Shown: positions 1 to 10,236, counted from the first letter of the stretch. The stretch is 56,978 nucleotides of DNA from Planctomycetaceae bacterium (GCA_021732845.1 JAKFUF010000026.1:1-56978), one strand, 5' to 3'. A program made the numbers and translations. The notes: generated by a model not told the origin, from the sequence alone.

Positions 1-126
1 CCACAAACTCGCACTTCAACCCTGTCCCAGGTAAGACCATCAACTGGAGAGCCGGATGCGGGAAATCCGCCAGTCCGGTTCGGAGGGAGGGGGGAGCCGA
101 AACCAATCGGCCCTCCCTACCCCTAT
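1..126 (+). mobile_element. 3' end of a group II intron (domains V-VI)
   Basis: The segment at 49-81 folds as a group II intron domain V: an 8-bp outer stem (GAGCCGGA with TCCGGTTC), a short inner GCGG/CCGC stem, a GAAA loop and a small bulge on the 3' side. The catalytic AGC triad sits at 50-52 at the foot of the stem, as in known domain V sequences. A purine-rich/pyrimidine-rich hairpin follows (82-115, domain VI) and the element ends in CTACCCCTAT at about 126, a usual intron 3' end. The upstream part, including any reverse transcriptase/maturase, lies outside the window. Bases 1-48 would be the 3' part of domain IV. Confidence 0.85.
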
Positions 127-132
127 CCGCCA

Positions 133-171
133 CGCTGGTCGACAAATGCAAACAACTGGTTTGTCCCAGCG
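133..171. other. Hairpin in the 3' exon of the group II intron
   Basis: CGCTGG, a 2-base bulge and GACAAA pair with TTTGTCCCAGCG across a 13-base loop. It begins 7 bases after the presumed intron 3' end. There is no T tract, so it is not a typical intrinsic terminator for the plus strand. Role unknown. Confidence 0.5.
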
Positions 172-417
172 TAGCACCGGACGGCTCGCGCCCTGCCGCT
201 TGTTTTGGACTGCTCGCCGTCCAACCAGCCAAGCTTCGAGTCACGGAGTGACTGGGCAACTTTGCTCGCCTGTGGCTTCGCGAGAGGTCAGGCACGGTTG
301 CCCGCGATTCACGTCGGGAACGCCGAGCGTCGTTCGCGTTCTTTTGAAGAGAGGCTCCGTTCCACCAGGGTGGCGTGGCAGGATCGGGTGAGCATGCCCA
401 AGTTTTTGGCAAACGCA

Positions 418-453
418 GTTGCACCGCTCGTGCCGGTTGCACCGCTCGTGCCG
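418..453. repeat. 18-bp tandem repeat, two copies
   Basis: The unit GTTGCACCGCTCGTGCCG occurs exactly twice in a row (418-435 and 436-453), followed by a decayed partial copy (GGTGCACCGG). It lies in apparently non-coding DNA upstream of the kinase gene. Each unit contains a small GCAC/GTGC palindrome. Confidence 0.7.
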
Positions 454-616
454 GGTGCACCGGCGGTTGGCGGGCGGTCTCCCGCACAATCCGCGCGATT
501 CGTCTCATGTCGCGGCTGGATGCTGGCGACAGGCTGACGCGGACGGCGCGTGGCGACCGATGAAACGAAGACACGGCTCGGCGTGCCCCACCACACCCGT
601 TCGGTAAGGCAGAACA

Positions 617-3600
617 ATGTCGGATGATCTGGCCACTCTGTTTGAATCCGGCCCTGGATCCGCGAGCAATCCGGGTGTGTCAAAGTCTCTCTCGACGGGT
701 CCGACCGAAAGCGAGCTTCAGGAACTGCTTCGCGCCCAGCCGGCAGCGGCCGCCTCGAGTCCGACCCTGGCGCCGAAGCCGCAGGACACGTCGGAACTCG
801 ATGATCACGAGACGCTGTCACCGGACTACGAGGTGCCAAGCCCGTTTGATCTTGGCACGCCCGAGATCGAGGACGAGGGCGATGGCGAGGCCACGATGGT
901 CGAGCCGCCCCCGCCCCCGGTGTCGGCGGCGGATGAACACACGGCGATCCAGGGGGGGCTTGCCCCGCCGTTCGCCCCGGGAACCGCCCCATCCCGCGAA
1001 TCCATGGCGGCAAGCCACCGCCGGGGCGCACAAGACGGCCGGCAAACGGAGGGGTGGGCCAGTGCGGCAGATCCGGCGGCAGCCGGTGAACGGTACACCA
1101 TCCAGGAGGAGATCGCCCGCGGCGGCATTGGCCGCATCATTCGTGCCCGCGACCCTCGACTGCTGCGGGATGTGGCCTTCAAGGAGCTGTTGCCCGAAGC
1201 CCAGCAGTATCCCGAATCCAGCGACCGGTTTATCCGCGAGGCGCAGGTCACGGGGCAGCTTGAGCATCCCGGCATCGTGCCGGTGTACGACCTGGGCTTT
1301 CATCCCGATGGCCGGCCGTATTACTGCATGCGGCTGCTGTCGGGGAAGACCATGCGCGACGCCATCGTGGCGTGCCACAAGCTGCCGCCGGAGAGCGCCG
1401 ACCGGCATCTGGCGTTCGTCAAGCTGCTGCGCGAGTTCATCGCGGTCTGCCAGGCGATCGCCTTCGCCCATGAACGCGGCGTGCTGCACCGCGACTTGAA
1501 GCCGCTCAACATCATGCTGGGGGACTTTGGCGAAACGATTGTCCTCGACTGGGGGATGGCGAAAGTGATGGGTGTGCTGGAAGAGATTCCCGCGCCGGCC
1601 CCCGTCCCTCTGGAGGACAGCGGTCCCGAGGAATGCACCATGGTGCAGTCCGCCGCCCCGTCCAGCCTGGAGCTGTCGGCACATGCGCCGTCGCAGGGAG
1701 CTTCGACCGCCTCCGCCTCCGTCACCCAGTCGGTGTCCGGAAGCCGGATGAGCCAGTCGCGGCGCTCCATCAACATCGACACCGATGGCACTCAGACCCA
1801 GCAGGGCTCGCTGATGGGCACGCTGCCCTACATGCCGCCGGAACAGGTGCTGGGGCTGATCGACCAGATGGATGCCCGGACCGATGTGTACGCCCTGGGG
1901 GCGATCCTCTACGAGATCCTGACCACCGTGCCGCCCATCAAAAGGGGCAGCATGCAGCAGCGGATGTGGCAGATCACCCAGGGCCAGATTGACCCGCCGC
2001 GGACCAAAGACTCCAGCATTGCCCGGCCCCTGGAGGCGATTTGCCTGAAGGCTCTGGCCAAGGAGAAGGACAGCCGTTATGCCTCGGCGTTGTTGATGGC
2101 GGAGGATGTCGAACGCTTCCTGGCCGACGAGCGGGTTTCGGCCTACAAGGAGCCGTGGCACATTGAGGCCCGCCGCTGGATTCGGCGCAACAAGACCCTG
2201 GTCACCTGTGCCTGCGCCATCGCCCTGGTCTCCGGACTGGGTTGGCTGACAGCGCTGGCCCTGCGACACCGCCACCTGCAGACCGTCGCCGTGGAGGCGA
2301 TGGGGCAGTTTGAGCTGGCCAACGGAGCGATGGAACGCGGTGAGTACAAGGAGGCGGCCCGGGCGCTGCGGCAGGCGTCCGGCGCGCTCATCGCCGAGCC
2401 GGCGCTCAAGGGGACCGACCTGGAGCGCCGGCTGCATGACCTGGAGCACCTGCGGATCGCCGGGGTGGAACGGAAGGCCGACCAGTTGCTCGCCAAGGCC
2501 GAGGCGGCCGAAAAGGCCGAGCGGCTGGTCGACGCACGGCAGTGGCTCGGAGAGACACTCGCGCTTCTGGGCGACGAACCCGACCTCACCCAGCGCCGCA
2601 AGAGCGTGCAGGCGCGCGAGACAAAGGTGCAGGAGGCCCTCGTCGCTCACGAAATGCACGACGATGAGCGTGACCGCTTTGCCAAGTTTCACGACGAGAT
2701 GGATCAGGCCCGGTTCTTCGGCAGCCTGTTCCGCGGGGAAAGTGTCGTCCAGGACAGCGCGGAGGCCCGCGTCCACGCCCTGCGGGCGCTCCAGCAATAC
2801 GGTCTGGAAATTGGCACTCCTCCCAAGCCGGAGGCCGTGGCCCCCGCCGAGTGGACGCTCGTGTTGCAGGATGCCCTGGAAGCCCTGCTGATCGTGGCGG
2901 AGGCCGAGGTCATGGACCCCGCCAATCGGGGCACTGGGAAGGATGCCGACCAGAAGGGGGCCGTCAACGCGCTGGGGTGGATCGACCGCGCCCGCAGGCT
3001 CGACATCTCCTGCCGCGTCCTGGAGCAACGCGCGGCGACGTATTATGGGATGATTGGCGACAAACAGCGGCAGGCGGCCGCCATCGCGACGGCGGAAACC
3101 ATCCCGGCCCGCACCGCCCTCGACTTCTTTCTGTCGGGTGAGGTCGACCGCAAAGCCGGCAGGTATCCGCAGGCGATCAGTGCCTACGAATCTGCCCTGC
3201 GGGCCGATCCCGATCACTACTGGTCCATGCAGTTCCTCGGCCTGTGCTACCTGCAGCAGCAGCACCCGGCTGCCGCGGCGGCCAGCTACACCGCCTGCCT
3301 GGCGCGGCGGCCGGATTTTGCCTGGACCTGGTGCAGCCGCGCCGTGGCTTACGCCGAACTGGAGCAGTTCGACCAGTCGCTGGCCGACTTTGCCGAAGCC
3401 GAGAGCCGGGATCCAAAGCTGATGGCGGTCTATTTGAACCGCGGAGCAGTGCAGGTGATTCGCGGAGCCTTTGACGCGGCCCGGGCCGATTTCGAGAAGG
3501 CCGCCGAGCTGCGTCCCGACCGCGCCGATCCATTGATCAACCTGGCGGAGGCGTACCGCCAGCAGGCCGATCTGCTGCGCGTCGAGCAGCCGGATGAAGC

Positions 3601-4648
3601 CACGCCGTTGTTCCAGCAGGCGCTGATGCATCTCGACACGGCTGCCGGCCTGGCGGCCACGCACCCCCAGGTTTATGCCCTGCGGGGTGATGTCAAACTT
3701 CGGTTGGGGAAGCCACATGAAGCCATTGCGGATCTGGAACAGTCGATCAGGTTTGATCCCCAGCCCGCCCGAATCGCGGCCTCCTACCGCCTGTTGGCGC
3801 TGGCGTACCGGCAGACCTCCCGTCTGCCTGATGCGCTGAAGTGTCTGGAAGCGGCCGTCAAGCACGCCCCACGGAACGCTGAACTGCATCATGAACTGGC
3901 AGAACTGCAACTGCAGTCGAGCCAACATGAAGCAGCGGTGAAGTCGCTGTCGCGTTCGCTGGAATTGAAAGGCGGCCCGCCGGCGGCGCAGCCCTCCGCG
4001 CCCACGGTCGTGTCAGAAGAAGCGGCCAAACTCGCCGCCGTCTACAAGACCCGCGGGCTGACAGCCGCGCAGCTCGGCCAGTATCGGCAGGCGATGCAGG
4101 ACTACACCCGGTCCCTGGAATTGCAGTCCGCCGCCCCGACCCTGACCCGCCGTGGCTGGGGCTACCTGCTCCAGGCAACGCAACTCGCCGCGGACGATTT
4201 CGATGAAGCGATCCACCTCAACCCCGCCGACCCCGACGCCTGGAATGGTCGTGGCTACGCCCGCGTGCTGCTGGGAGATGTCCGCGGTGCCGTGCACGAT
4301 GCCGAGAAGGCGGTGGAGAAGGCCCAACTGCAGTTGGCGACAGAAGGTCCGCGCACCTGGCCGTTGATCTACAACGCCGCGACCATTTATGCCCAGGCGG
4401 CCTTCCGGACTCCGCCGCAGGTCGAGTTGCAGGCAGACACCGCCTCGGTGAGACCCAACGCCCGCCGGGCCTATGAAGTGCGCGCCGTCGAACTGCTGCG
4501 GCAGGCGTTTGACATCGCTGGAGGACCCGCCAGGGAACTGTTCCTGCGGACCGTGGAATCGGACACGGCCCTCGATCCGCTGCGTGCGCAACCGGAATTT
4601 CAGGACTTCTTGACGAATCTTCGCCAACCTTCCACCCCGAAACGGTAA
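617..4648 (+). CDS. Membrane serine/threonine protein kinase with TPR C-terminus
   Basis: A Hanks-type (PknB-like) kinase of 1343 residues. An acidic, Pro-rich N-terminus (1-155) precedes the kinase domain: Gly loop GGIG at 169-172, ATP-binding Lys in AFKEL about 189, catalytic HRDLKPLN at 291-298, DWG at 311-313 (in place of DFG, as is frequent in planctomycete kinases), PPE at about 407 and DVYALG after it. The segment between DWG and PPE is about 95 residues because of a roughly 65-residue Ser/Thr/Ala-rich insertion, much longer than usual. One membrane helix lies at about 527-550, so the kinase is cytoplasmic and the long C-terminal region, with several TPR units (about 840-1330), would be on the other side. 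Start ATG 617 has AAGG upstream. Followed after 60 bp by the PPC protein gene. Substrates cannot be told from sequence. Confidence 0.93.
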   Translation: MSDDLATLFESGPGSASNPGVSKSLSTGPTESELQELLRAQPAAAASSPTLAPKPQDTSELDDHETLSPDYEVPSPFDLGTPEIEDEGDGEATMVEPPPPPVSAADEHTAIQGGLAPPFAPGTAPSRESMAASHRRGAQDGRQTEGWASAADPAAAGERYTIQEEIARGGIGRIIRARDPRLLRDVAFKELLPEAQQYPESSDRFIREAQVTGQLEHPGIVPVYDLGFHPDGRPYYCMRLLSGKTMRDAIVACHKLPPESADRHLAFVKLLREFIAVCQAIAFAHERGVLHRDLKPLNIMLGDFGETIVLDWGMAKVMGVLEEIPAPAPVPLEDSGPEECTMVQSAAPSSLELSAHAPSQGASTASASVTQSVSGSRMSQSRRSINIDTDGTQTQQGSLMGTLPYMPPEQVLGLIDQMDARTDVYALGAILYEILTTVPPIKRGSMQQRMWQITQGQIDPPRTKDSSIARPLEAICLKALAKEKDSRYASALLMAEDVERFLADERVSAYKEPWHIEARRWIRRNKTLVTCACAIALVSGLGWLTALALRHRHLQTVAVEAMGQFELANGAMERGEYKEAARALRQASGALIAEPALKGTDLERRLHDLEHLRIAGVERKADQLLAKAEAAEKAERLVDARQWLGETLALLGDEPDLTQRRKSVQARETKVQEALVAHEMHDDERDRFAKFHDEMDQARFFGSLFRGESVVQDSAEARVHALRALQQYGLEIGTPPKPEAVAPAEWTLVLQDALEALLIVAEAEVMDPANRGTGKDADQKGAVNALGWIDRARRLDISCRVLEQRAATYYGMIGDKQRQAAAIATAETIPARTALDFFLSGEVDRKAGRYPQAISAYESALRADPDHYWSMQFLGLCYLQQQHPAAAAASYTACLARRPDFAWTWCSRAVAYAELEQFDQSLADFAEAESRDPKLMAVYLNRGAVQVIRGAFDAARADFEKAAELRPDRADPLINLAEAYRQQADLLRVEQPDEATPLFQQALMHLDTAAGLAATHPQVYALRGDVKLRLGKPHEAIADLEQSIRFDPQPARIAASYRLLALAYRQTSRLPDALKCLEAAVKHAPRNAELHHELAELQLQSSQHEAAVKSLSRSLELKGGPPAAQPSAPTVVSEEAAKLAAVYKTRGLTAAQLGQYRQAMQDYTRSLELQSAAPTLTRRGWGYLLQATQLAADDFDEAIHLNPADPDAWNGRGYARVLLGDVRGAVHDAEKAVEKAQLQLATEGPRTWPLIYNAATIYAQAAFRTPPQVELQADTASVRPNARRAYEVRAVELLRQAFDIAGGPARELFLRTVESDTALDPLRAQPEFQDFLTNLRQPSTPKR

Positions 4649-4650
4649 AT

Positions 4651-4672
4651 TTGACGTTCTGCGTCAACTTTT
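4651..4672 (+). terminator. Possible weak terminator after the kinase gene
   Basis: TTGACG and CGTCAA form a 6-bp stem with a 5-base loop, followed by CTTTT, three bases after the kinase stop codon. The stem is short and AT-rich at its base, so this could be fortuitous. Confidence 0.35.
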
Positions 4673-4708
4673 CCGGCGATGTTTCTGAGGGAGAGGTGCT
4701 TTGCATAA

Positions 4709-7700
4709 GTGCGCGGCTGCGCGCATGAGCAACCTCTGCTGAAGGCCAGCTTCGCAGTATCGCCGGGGGGTGCCGTGTCAGATCGGGGTGGTCCAGGAGC
4801 AACGCACGACACGGATGTCATCGCCAGCCGTTCCAGGCACAGCCGAGTCCGCACGGCGGCTCCTTCAGCGAGCACACGCCGCCGCCTGCGGCCGTCGTTC
4901 TCGCTTGAAGCGCTGGAGATCCGCACGCTGTTGGCGGATGTGGGAAACACCCTGATGACGGCGCAGATGCTGGGCAGGCTTGGTCCCGATCTGACGTATT
5001 TCGACAATCAGCAGGGGCTGGGCGACGGCGGCACGGCCGACGTCGACTTGTATAAATTCACGGCTCTGGCTGGCGAGTCGCTTTACGTCTCCTCGTCGAC
5101 GATGGCGTCGCCGGTGAGAACCCGCCTGCGGTTGTTCGACAGCGTTGGCAACGAAATCAACGGCTACTCCTACGTGGGAACCTCGCTGGTTGAACTGGGC
5201 TATGAATTCACCCAGGATGGCGACTACTACATCGGGGTCTCGGGAAATCCAAACCTGGCTTACAACCCGGTGAATGGCAACAATGCCATCACGGGTTACG
5301 TGGGCGCGTACACATTCTTCGTCGGGTTGACGCCGAAGTTTGTCGACGACTTTGACGTGGACGGGTTCAGCGCCACGAACGGCAACATTGGTCCCACGGA
5401 TGGCAGCCAGTACGACTTTTACTCGCTGTTGGTTCCCTCGTTCTCGGGCACTCCGCTCTTCCAGGTTCAGGCAGATCCATCCGGCACCGGCAACCCGATC
5501 TTGGAGTTGTTCGACCAATACCAGCAGCCGGTGTCGCTCACGGACTCTGATCCCACCGTTGCCGGATTTGGCGGCTTCCTCCCCGTGAATGCCGGCGCGT
5601 ATTACTCCATCCGCATCCACATGCCGCCCGGCTCTTCGGGAGGCTACCAACTGCAGATTTCGCTGCCAAACTCCACCCCGGTGGATGACCACGGCAACTC
5701 GTTGGCGACAGCCACTGCCCTGGGTCAGGGCGACCACGCGATCGTGAGTGCCAAGATCGACGACGTGGGCGATGTGGACGCGTTTTCCTTCACCGCCACC
5801 ACGGACACCCTGTTGCAGGTCAATGCCGACAAGGAGATCGGCAGTTACCTCGACACGGTCCTTGAGATCCGTGACAGCCTGGGGGCGCTGCTCACGCAGA
5901 ATGACAACCGGTCATCCATGACCACCAACAGCCAGGTCTCGCAGTTCGTGGCGGCCGGTCAGACTGTGTACGTGCAGGTGCGGGGCCAGGCGATTTCGCG
6001 CGGAGCCTACGTCCTGCGGATCGAGGCCGACGGTGCCTCCAACTCCGCGGCGAACACCACCACGCCACCGTTGGCGGCGAACGAAGTGCGGATCACTCCG
6101 GCCCGGATCAATGCCACGGATGATGTCGACCACTATGGCGTGACGGCGACGCACGCCGGCACGTTGATCGTAAGGATGAACGCGACAGCGCTGAGCAGCA
6201 AGGTGCTGACACTGCTGGACGCGTCCTTGCAATCAACCAGAGGCGCGAGCGGCAGCATGCCCATGCTGGAACTGCGCCAGACCGTGGCCGCCGGAGAGGT
6301 CATCTATGTGCGTGTTGAATCTCCCGGGCAGGTGGGGGACTATGGACTGCAGTTGGAACTCGATGTCGGCGACATCGCCCCAACTGCCCTGCCGTTGACG
6401 CTGACGAGCGCCAATGGAGCCTATCTGGCCACGGTCGCGGGGAATTGGGACAAGCCGTCGGATGTCGATGTTTATCGGATCGTGACCGCGGTTTCCGGAC
6501 TGCTGACCCTCAGCCAGCCGCCAACGGGAACCTTTCAACTGGTCAACGGCAACGGCATGCCGATCAGTCCGTTTGTCACTGCTGGACAGACGGTCTTTGT
6601 GCAGGCCGCCGCCGGCACACCCGCCGGTCCGTACACACTGGCCGTGCGGCTTGATCAGGTGCAGACGCTGACACCGGATGCCTCCGGCCTGACGCTGATC
6701 AACGGCGTCCTGCAGGGAGCCGACGACATCGACATTTACAGCTACGTCGCACCCGTGGACGGACATTTGAGCATCAATGTCTCCGCCTTCTTTGGGGTGG
6801 ACCTGCGGCTCTTCGGTCCAAACGGCATGCCTCTGGGCGAACCCGCGCCCGATCGCATCGACATTGATCTGCAGGCGGGTCAGTTGGTGTACATCGGGGT
6901 CCACACTTTCGCCCAGGGCGGAAACTACACAATTTCAACGCAAATTGGGACCGGCCTCGACGATTTCGGCAACACGTCCGAGACCGCCCAGTTGGTGTCC
7001 CTGGACGGGCAGGGGCGCATTGGGCTGTCTGGCCAGATCGAAGCGGCCTTTGACGTGGACCGGTTCAAATTCGTCGCCGCGTCCGCCATGACGCTGTCCA
7101 TTGACCTGCGCCCCATCCCCGGCTCGCCGCTCGACCCGGTCTTGCGGGTTTTCGACACCGACGGAAAGCTGCTGGCCTCCAATGACAACAGCTTTTTCAC
7201 GTCGAGCAGCCACCTGTCGCTGGACCTCACCGCGGGCCAGCAAGTCTTCATCGAAGCCTCGGGCTATTCCTCCAGCGTCGGTGGCTACCGGCTGGATGCG
7301 ATGGGTGGCTCGGCCTCCCAGTTCGATGACTTCGGCGACACCATCGCCGCCGCGACATCGATCATGCTGCGGCCCGGCCTCAATCCGCCCTTGATGGGCC
7401 GGATCGAAGAGGAATTCGACACCGATGTCTTCTCCTTCATCGTCCCGATCACCGGGCAGTTGTTGATCCAGCAGGAAGCCGCGCCGGACAGCCTGCTTGA
7501 CCCGTACCTGACCGTCTACAACGCTGCCGGTGTCGTCATCCAGCAGGACGACAACTCGGGCCCCAACCGCAGCGCCCGGGTGCATCTGGCTGTCGTGGCC
7601 GGGCAGCAAATCTTTGTCCAGGCCGGTGGCTACTCGACCAGCAGCGGCAACTATGCCATGCGGCTCGTTCTGACCGACCTCTCCAACCCGCCGCCGCCGT

Positions 7701-10150
7701 TGCGTGTCGATCCCGGCCGGATCACCTCGCTGACCGAGACGATTGGAGACTCGCTCGAGCAGGATGTGTTCCGCATTGAAGTCACGGCGGATGGTCTGCT
7801 GACCATCCGCCAACAGGCACTGCCGGGCAGCACGCTGGATCCAGTGCTCTCTGTCTTCACCGCCGCCGGCGTCCTGCAGGCCACCAATGACAATGCCGGC
7901 CCAGGGCTGAGTGCCGCCGTCACCCTCCGCGTCGTCGCCGGGCAGCAATTGCTGATCCGCGCCAGTGGCTACGGTGCCACGACCGGCACCTACCAGATTG
8001 ACATGGAAATCAACGATGGCGTCGAAGACATCGTCGATCTGCAACCGGTCACACTGTCACTCTCTGGCGAGACCCTGCAGCCAGGCGCGATTGAGTTTGT
8101 TGGTGACACCGACCTGTATCAAGTGGCGATTCCCTCGGGCATTCCTGCCGGGACGGTCCTTCTGGTCTGGATGGAATCGGATGGCCGCGGCCTCGATCCG
8201 GTCCTCAGCATCTTCGACTCCGCGGATCTCAGCACCCGACAGACGCTGGCCTACAGCGACAACGACGGCGTCTCCCTCAACAGCAACGTCGCGCTGAGCG
8301 TCACTGCCGGACAGACGCTGTTCGTCCAGGCGAGCGGCTTCGGCGGCACGAAGGGACGGTTCAGACTCCGGTTCGCGTTCCAAACGGACGACCAGCCCAA
8401 CACGCTCACGGCCACTGGCATCACCGCGCTGACGTTGGGAAGCGACCGCACCGTCACACAGACCGGCACCATCAACTACAACGGCGACAAGGATGTTTTC
8501 AAATATGTCGCCACCGAACAGGGCCAGTTGCGGATCTATCAGCAGGGGGTGACGCCCGGCTTCGACTCCTTCCTGCAGGTCTTCAACGGCCGCAGCACGC
8601 TGCTCGCCCGCAACGACGACGCGAATGGGCTGGACGCGATGATTGACCTGTTCGTGCAGGAGGGTGATGTGCTCTTGATTCAGGCCGGAGCCTTCGCCAC
8701 GTCCACCGGCCAGTATTCACTACGAATCGAACAGACCTTCATTGCCGCCGACGACGTGCCCGACACCTTCGACCGCGCGACCCCGTTCTCACTGACCGGC
8801 AATACCGCGACCCTGAGCGCGACAATCAGTTCTGCAACCGACGTCGATGTCTTTACATTCACCGCGGCCAGCAGCGGTACGCTGAGCGCGCAGTTGCAGG
8901 GCCTGAGCGGCCAGATTGCGGTCTACGAACTTGTCGATGCGGAGGATGACAGTTCCGCACGCTTGACTCAGCTCGTGGCTCGAAACCTCAGCGGTGACAC
9001 CGCCACGCTGCAGATCACGCAGGGGCGGCAATATTACGTCCGCGTCACCGGCCCCACGACGGGAGCCTATCAGGTGCAGTTGACGCAGACCGAACCCAGT
9101 GCCACGAGTCAGGCACTGACCGATCAGGAATTTGAGGCTCTGGTCGAGCGGGCGCGCGAGCGCTATGCCGAGACCGGCGATCTCGAACTGGTCTTGGATG
9201 AGCTTGTCGTCGAGTACCAGCGTCTCGTGGCTCAGCGCGGAGGCACTCCCGGGCCGGTGCTGCTGCTGGTGACCGACCCCGTCGACTTCTCGCTGACGGC
9301 GAGCGGCCAGTCGCAGCAGGTGGGCTATACGGGCAGCAGCGGCCGTTCGCTGGAAATCCCGCAGGCCCAGTTGTCGAGCGACGGAATCTTGGAGGTGGCC
9401 ATCATCCCATCCGCCTCATCCTCCTATCAGTTGCAGTTGCAGGGGGTGGGAAGCAGCTACCAGGTCGGCGCACGGATGGTTGATGGCGACACTGTGCAGA
9501 CCGCGTCCGTGTCAGGCCAGAGTTCGGGCTCGCTCTCGAAGAGTTCCAGCCTGCAACTGGCTTTGGACTTTGGAGCCACGCCAACCTCCAGCACCGCTTC
9601 GACTTCCGGACTGAATTCCGGCCAGATCTCCGCGGGAACTTCGACAGGCAGCGCACCCTCGCTGTTCGCCTCGCTTACCAATCTGCTGCCGGCGCTCGTC
9701 TCCTCCAGCTTGCTGACGAGTACGGAAGCCGATGTCGATTCGGCCACCAGCGCGACAGACGCCGCCGACACGGCGTCAGCGGGGTCACCCAGTCCCAGTT
9801 CGGTCATGAACAAGGCGTTGTCGCTTTTGAAACGTGCCAGCAAGACCCTGTTCGGCAACGGCTGGGGGACGCTGTACAAGGGACTGACACTGGCTGGAAA
9901 CAACGCGGCATCCGAACTGGCCGAAGACTCGCCACAGCGGCTGTTTCAGGATTGGAACCAGCTCGTCAACCAATTTCTGCAGATGGTGCCGGCTCCCAAC
10001 GCCGGCGAGCAGCCAACCGCGAACGATTCACCAACGGCAGACGATCAGATCCCGGCCATCCCCACCAACCAAGAGTCCCGCCCCGACGGGCAGGCGGCGA
10101 ATACACCCACGGACGCCGACCGGGTGTTTGCGGCATATACGGCGTTTTGA
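4709..10150 (+). CDS. Giant secreted PPC-domain repeat protein
   Basis: 1813 residues made of about ten to twelve repeats of the bacterial pre-peptidase C-terminal (PPC) beta-sandwich domain. Each repeat carries a D-x-D-x-[FY] motif (for example DVDLYKF, DVDAFSF, DTDVFSF, DKDVFKY), a 'LDPVLxVFDxxG' strand and 'ASNDN/SDNDG' turn, with 'AGQ-x-(V/I)-(F/Y)-(V/I)-x-A-x-G' near the end. The N-terminus has a basic stretch and then SLEALEIRTLLA, a segment typical of exported planctomycete surface proteins. The last 350 residues are Ser/Thr/Ala-rich with low complexity and no recognised domain. No protease or other catalytic domain is visible, so a surface or adhesion role is inferred. The start used is GTG 4709; GTG 4772, preceded by a G-rich tract, is equally possible. 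Confidence 0.88.
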   Translation: MRGCAHEQPLLKASFAVSPGGAVSDRGGPGATHDTDVIASRSRHSRVRTAAPSASTRRRLRPSFSLEALEIRTLLADVGNTLMTAQMLGRLGPDLTYFDNQQGLGDGGTADVDLYKFTALAGESLYVSSSTMASPVRTRLRLFDSVGNEINGYSYVGTSLVELGYEFTQDGDYYIGVSGNPNLAYNPVNGNNAITGYVGAYTFFVGLTPKFVDDFDVDGFSATNGNIGPTDGSQYDFYSLLVPSFSGTPLFQVQADPSGTGNPILELFDQYQQPVSLTDSDPTVAGFGGFLPVNAGAYYSIRIHMPPGSSGGYQLQISLPNSTPVDDHGNSLATATALGQGDHAIVSAKIDDVGDVDAFSFTATTDTLLQVNADKEIGSYLDTVLEIRDSLGALLTQNDNRSSMTTNSQVSQFVAAGQTVYVQVRGQAISRGAYVLRIEADGASNSAANTTTPPLAANEVRITPARINATDDVDHYGVTATHAGTLIVRMNATALSSKVLTLLDASLQSTRGASGSMPMLELRQTVAAGEVIYVRVESPGQVGDYGLQLELDVGDIAPTALPLTLTSANGAYLATVAGNWDKPSDVDVYRIVTAVSGLLTLSQPPTGTFQLVNGNGMPISPFVTAGQTVFVQAAAGTPAGPYTLAVRLDQVQTLTPDASGLTLINGVLQGADDIDIYSYVAPVDGHLSINVSAFFGVDLRLFGPNGMPLGEPAPDRIDIDLQAGQLVYIGVHTFAQGGNYTISTQIGTGLDDFGNTSETAQLVSLDGQGRIGLSGQIEAAFDVDRFKFVAASAMTLSIDLRPIPGSPLDPVLRVFDTDGKLLASNDNSFFTSSSHLSLDLTAGQQVFIEASGYSSSVGGYRLDAMGGSASQFDDFGDTIAAATSIMLRPGLNPPLMGRIEEEFDTDVFSFIVPITGQLLIQQEAAPDSLLDPYLTVYNAAGVVIQQDDNSGPNRSARVHLAVVAGQQIFVQAGGYSTSSGNYAMRLVLTDLSNPPPPLRVDPGRITSLTETIGDSLEQDVFRIEVTADGLLTIRQQALPGSTLDPVLSVFTAAGVLQATNDNAGPGLSAAVTLRVVAGQQLLIRASGYGATTGTYQIDMEINDGVEDIVDLQPVTLSLSGETLQPGAIEFVGDTDLYQVAIPSGIPAGTVLLVWMESDGRGLDPVLSIFDSADLSTRQTLAYSDNDGVSLNSNVALSVTAGQTLFVQASGFGGTKGRFRLRFAFQTDDQPNTLTATGITALTLGSDRTVTQTGTINYNGDKDVFKYVATEQGQLRIYQQGVTPGFDSFLQVFNGRSTLLARNDDANGLDAMIDLFVQEGDVLLIQAGAFATSTGQYSLRIEQTFIAADDVPDTFDRATPFSLTGNTATLSATISSATDVDVFTFTAASSGTLSAQLQGLSGQIAVYELVDAEDDSSARLTQLVARNLSGDTATLQITQGRQYYVRVTGPTTGAYQVQLTQTEPSATSQALTDQEFEALVERARERYAETGDLELVLDELVVEYQRLVAQRGGTPGPVLLLVTDPVDFSLTASGQSQQVGYTGSSGRSLEIPQAQLSSDGILEVAIIPSASSSYQLQLQGVGSSYQVGARMVDGDTVQTASVSGQSSGSLSKSSSLQLALDFGATPTSSTASTSGLNSGQISAGTSTGSAPSLFASLTNLLPALVSSSLLTSTEADVDSATSATDAADTASAGSPSPSSVMNKALSLLKRASKTLFGNGWGTLYKGLTLAGNNAASELAEDSPQRLFQDWNQLVNQFLQMVPAPNAGEQPTANDSPTADDQIPAIPTNQESRPDGQAANTPTDADRVFAAYTAF

Positions 10151-10236
10151 CGATTGTGCAGGATCAGAGGCGACTGCCACCGCGCCGGCAGCCTCCCGCG
10201 TGGGTTCTGCCAGAAAAATCTCCGAGGGGGAAATTC

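Larger units (their letters stand above)
127..616. other. Non-coding region downstream of the intron
   Basis: No convincing gene was found here; the open frames present are short, Arg/Pro/Gly-rich and overlap on both strands. At 133-171 there is a 12-bp stem with a 2-base bulge (CGCTGG-tc-GACAAA with TTTGTCCCAGCG) just after the intron end; it may be a terminator or target structure of the 3' exon. At 418-453 an 18-bp unit is repeated twice in tandem. The kinase gene promoter should lie in the last 100-150 bases, but I see no clear -35/-10 pair. Confidence 0.5.

Noticed and set aside
818-3928. A 1036-codon open frame on the minus strand opposite the kinase gene
   Set aside because: It is antisense to a gene with clear kinase and TPR motifs, is rich in Arg/Gly/Gln without domain features, and arises from the GC-rich codon bias.
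617-4648. Loss of kinase activity because of DWG instead of DFG
   Set aside because: The metal-binding Asp is kept, and Trp at this position is usual in planctomycete kinases; Lys, HRD and PPE are intact.
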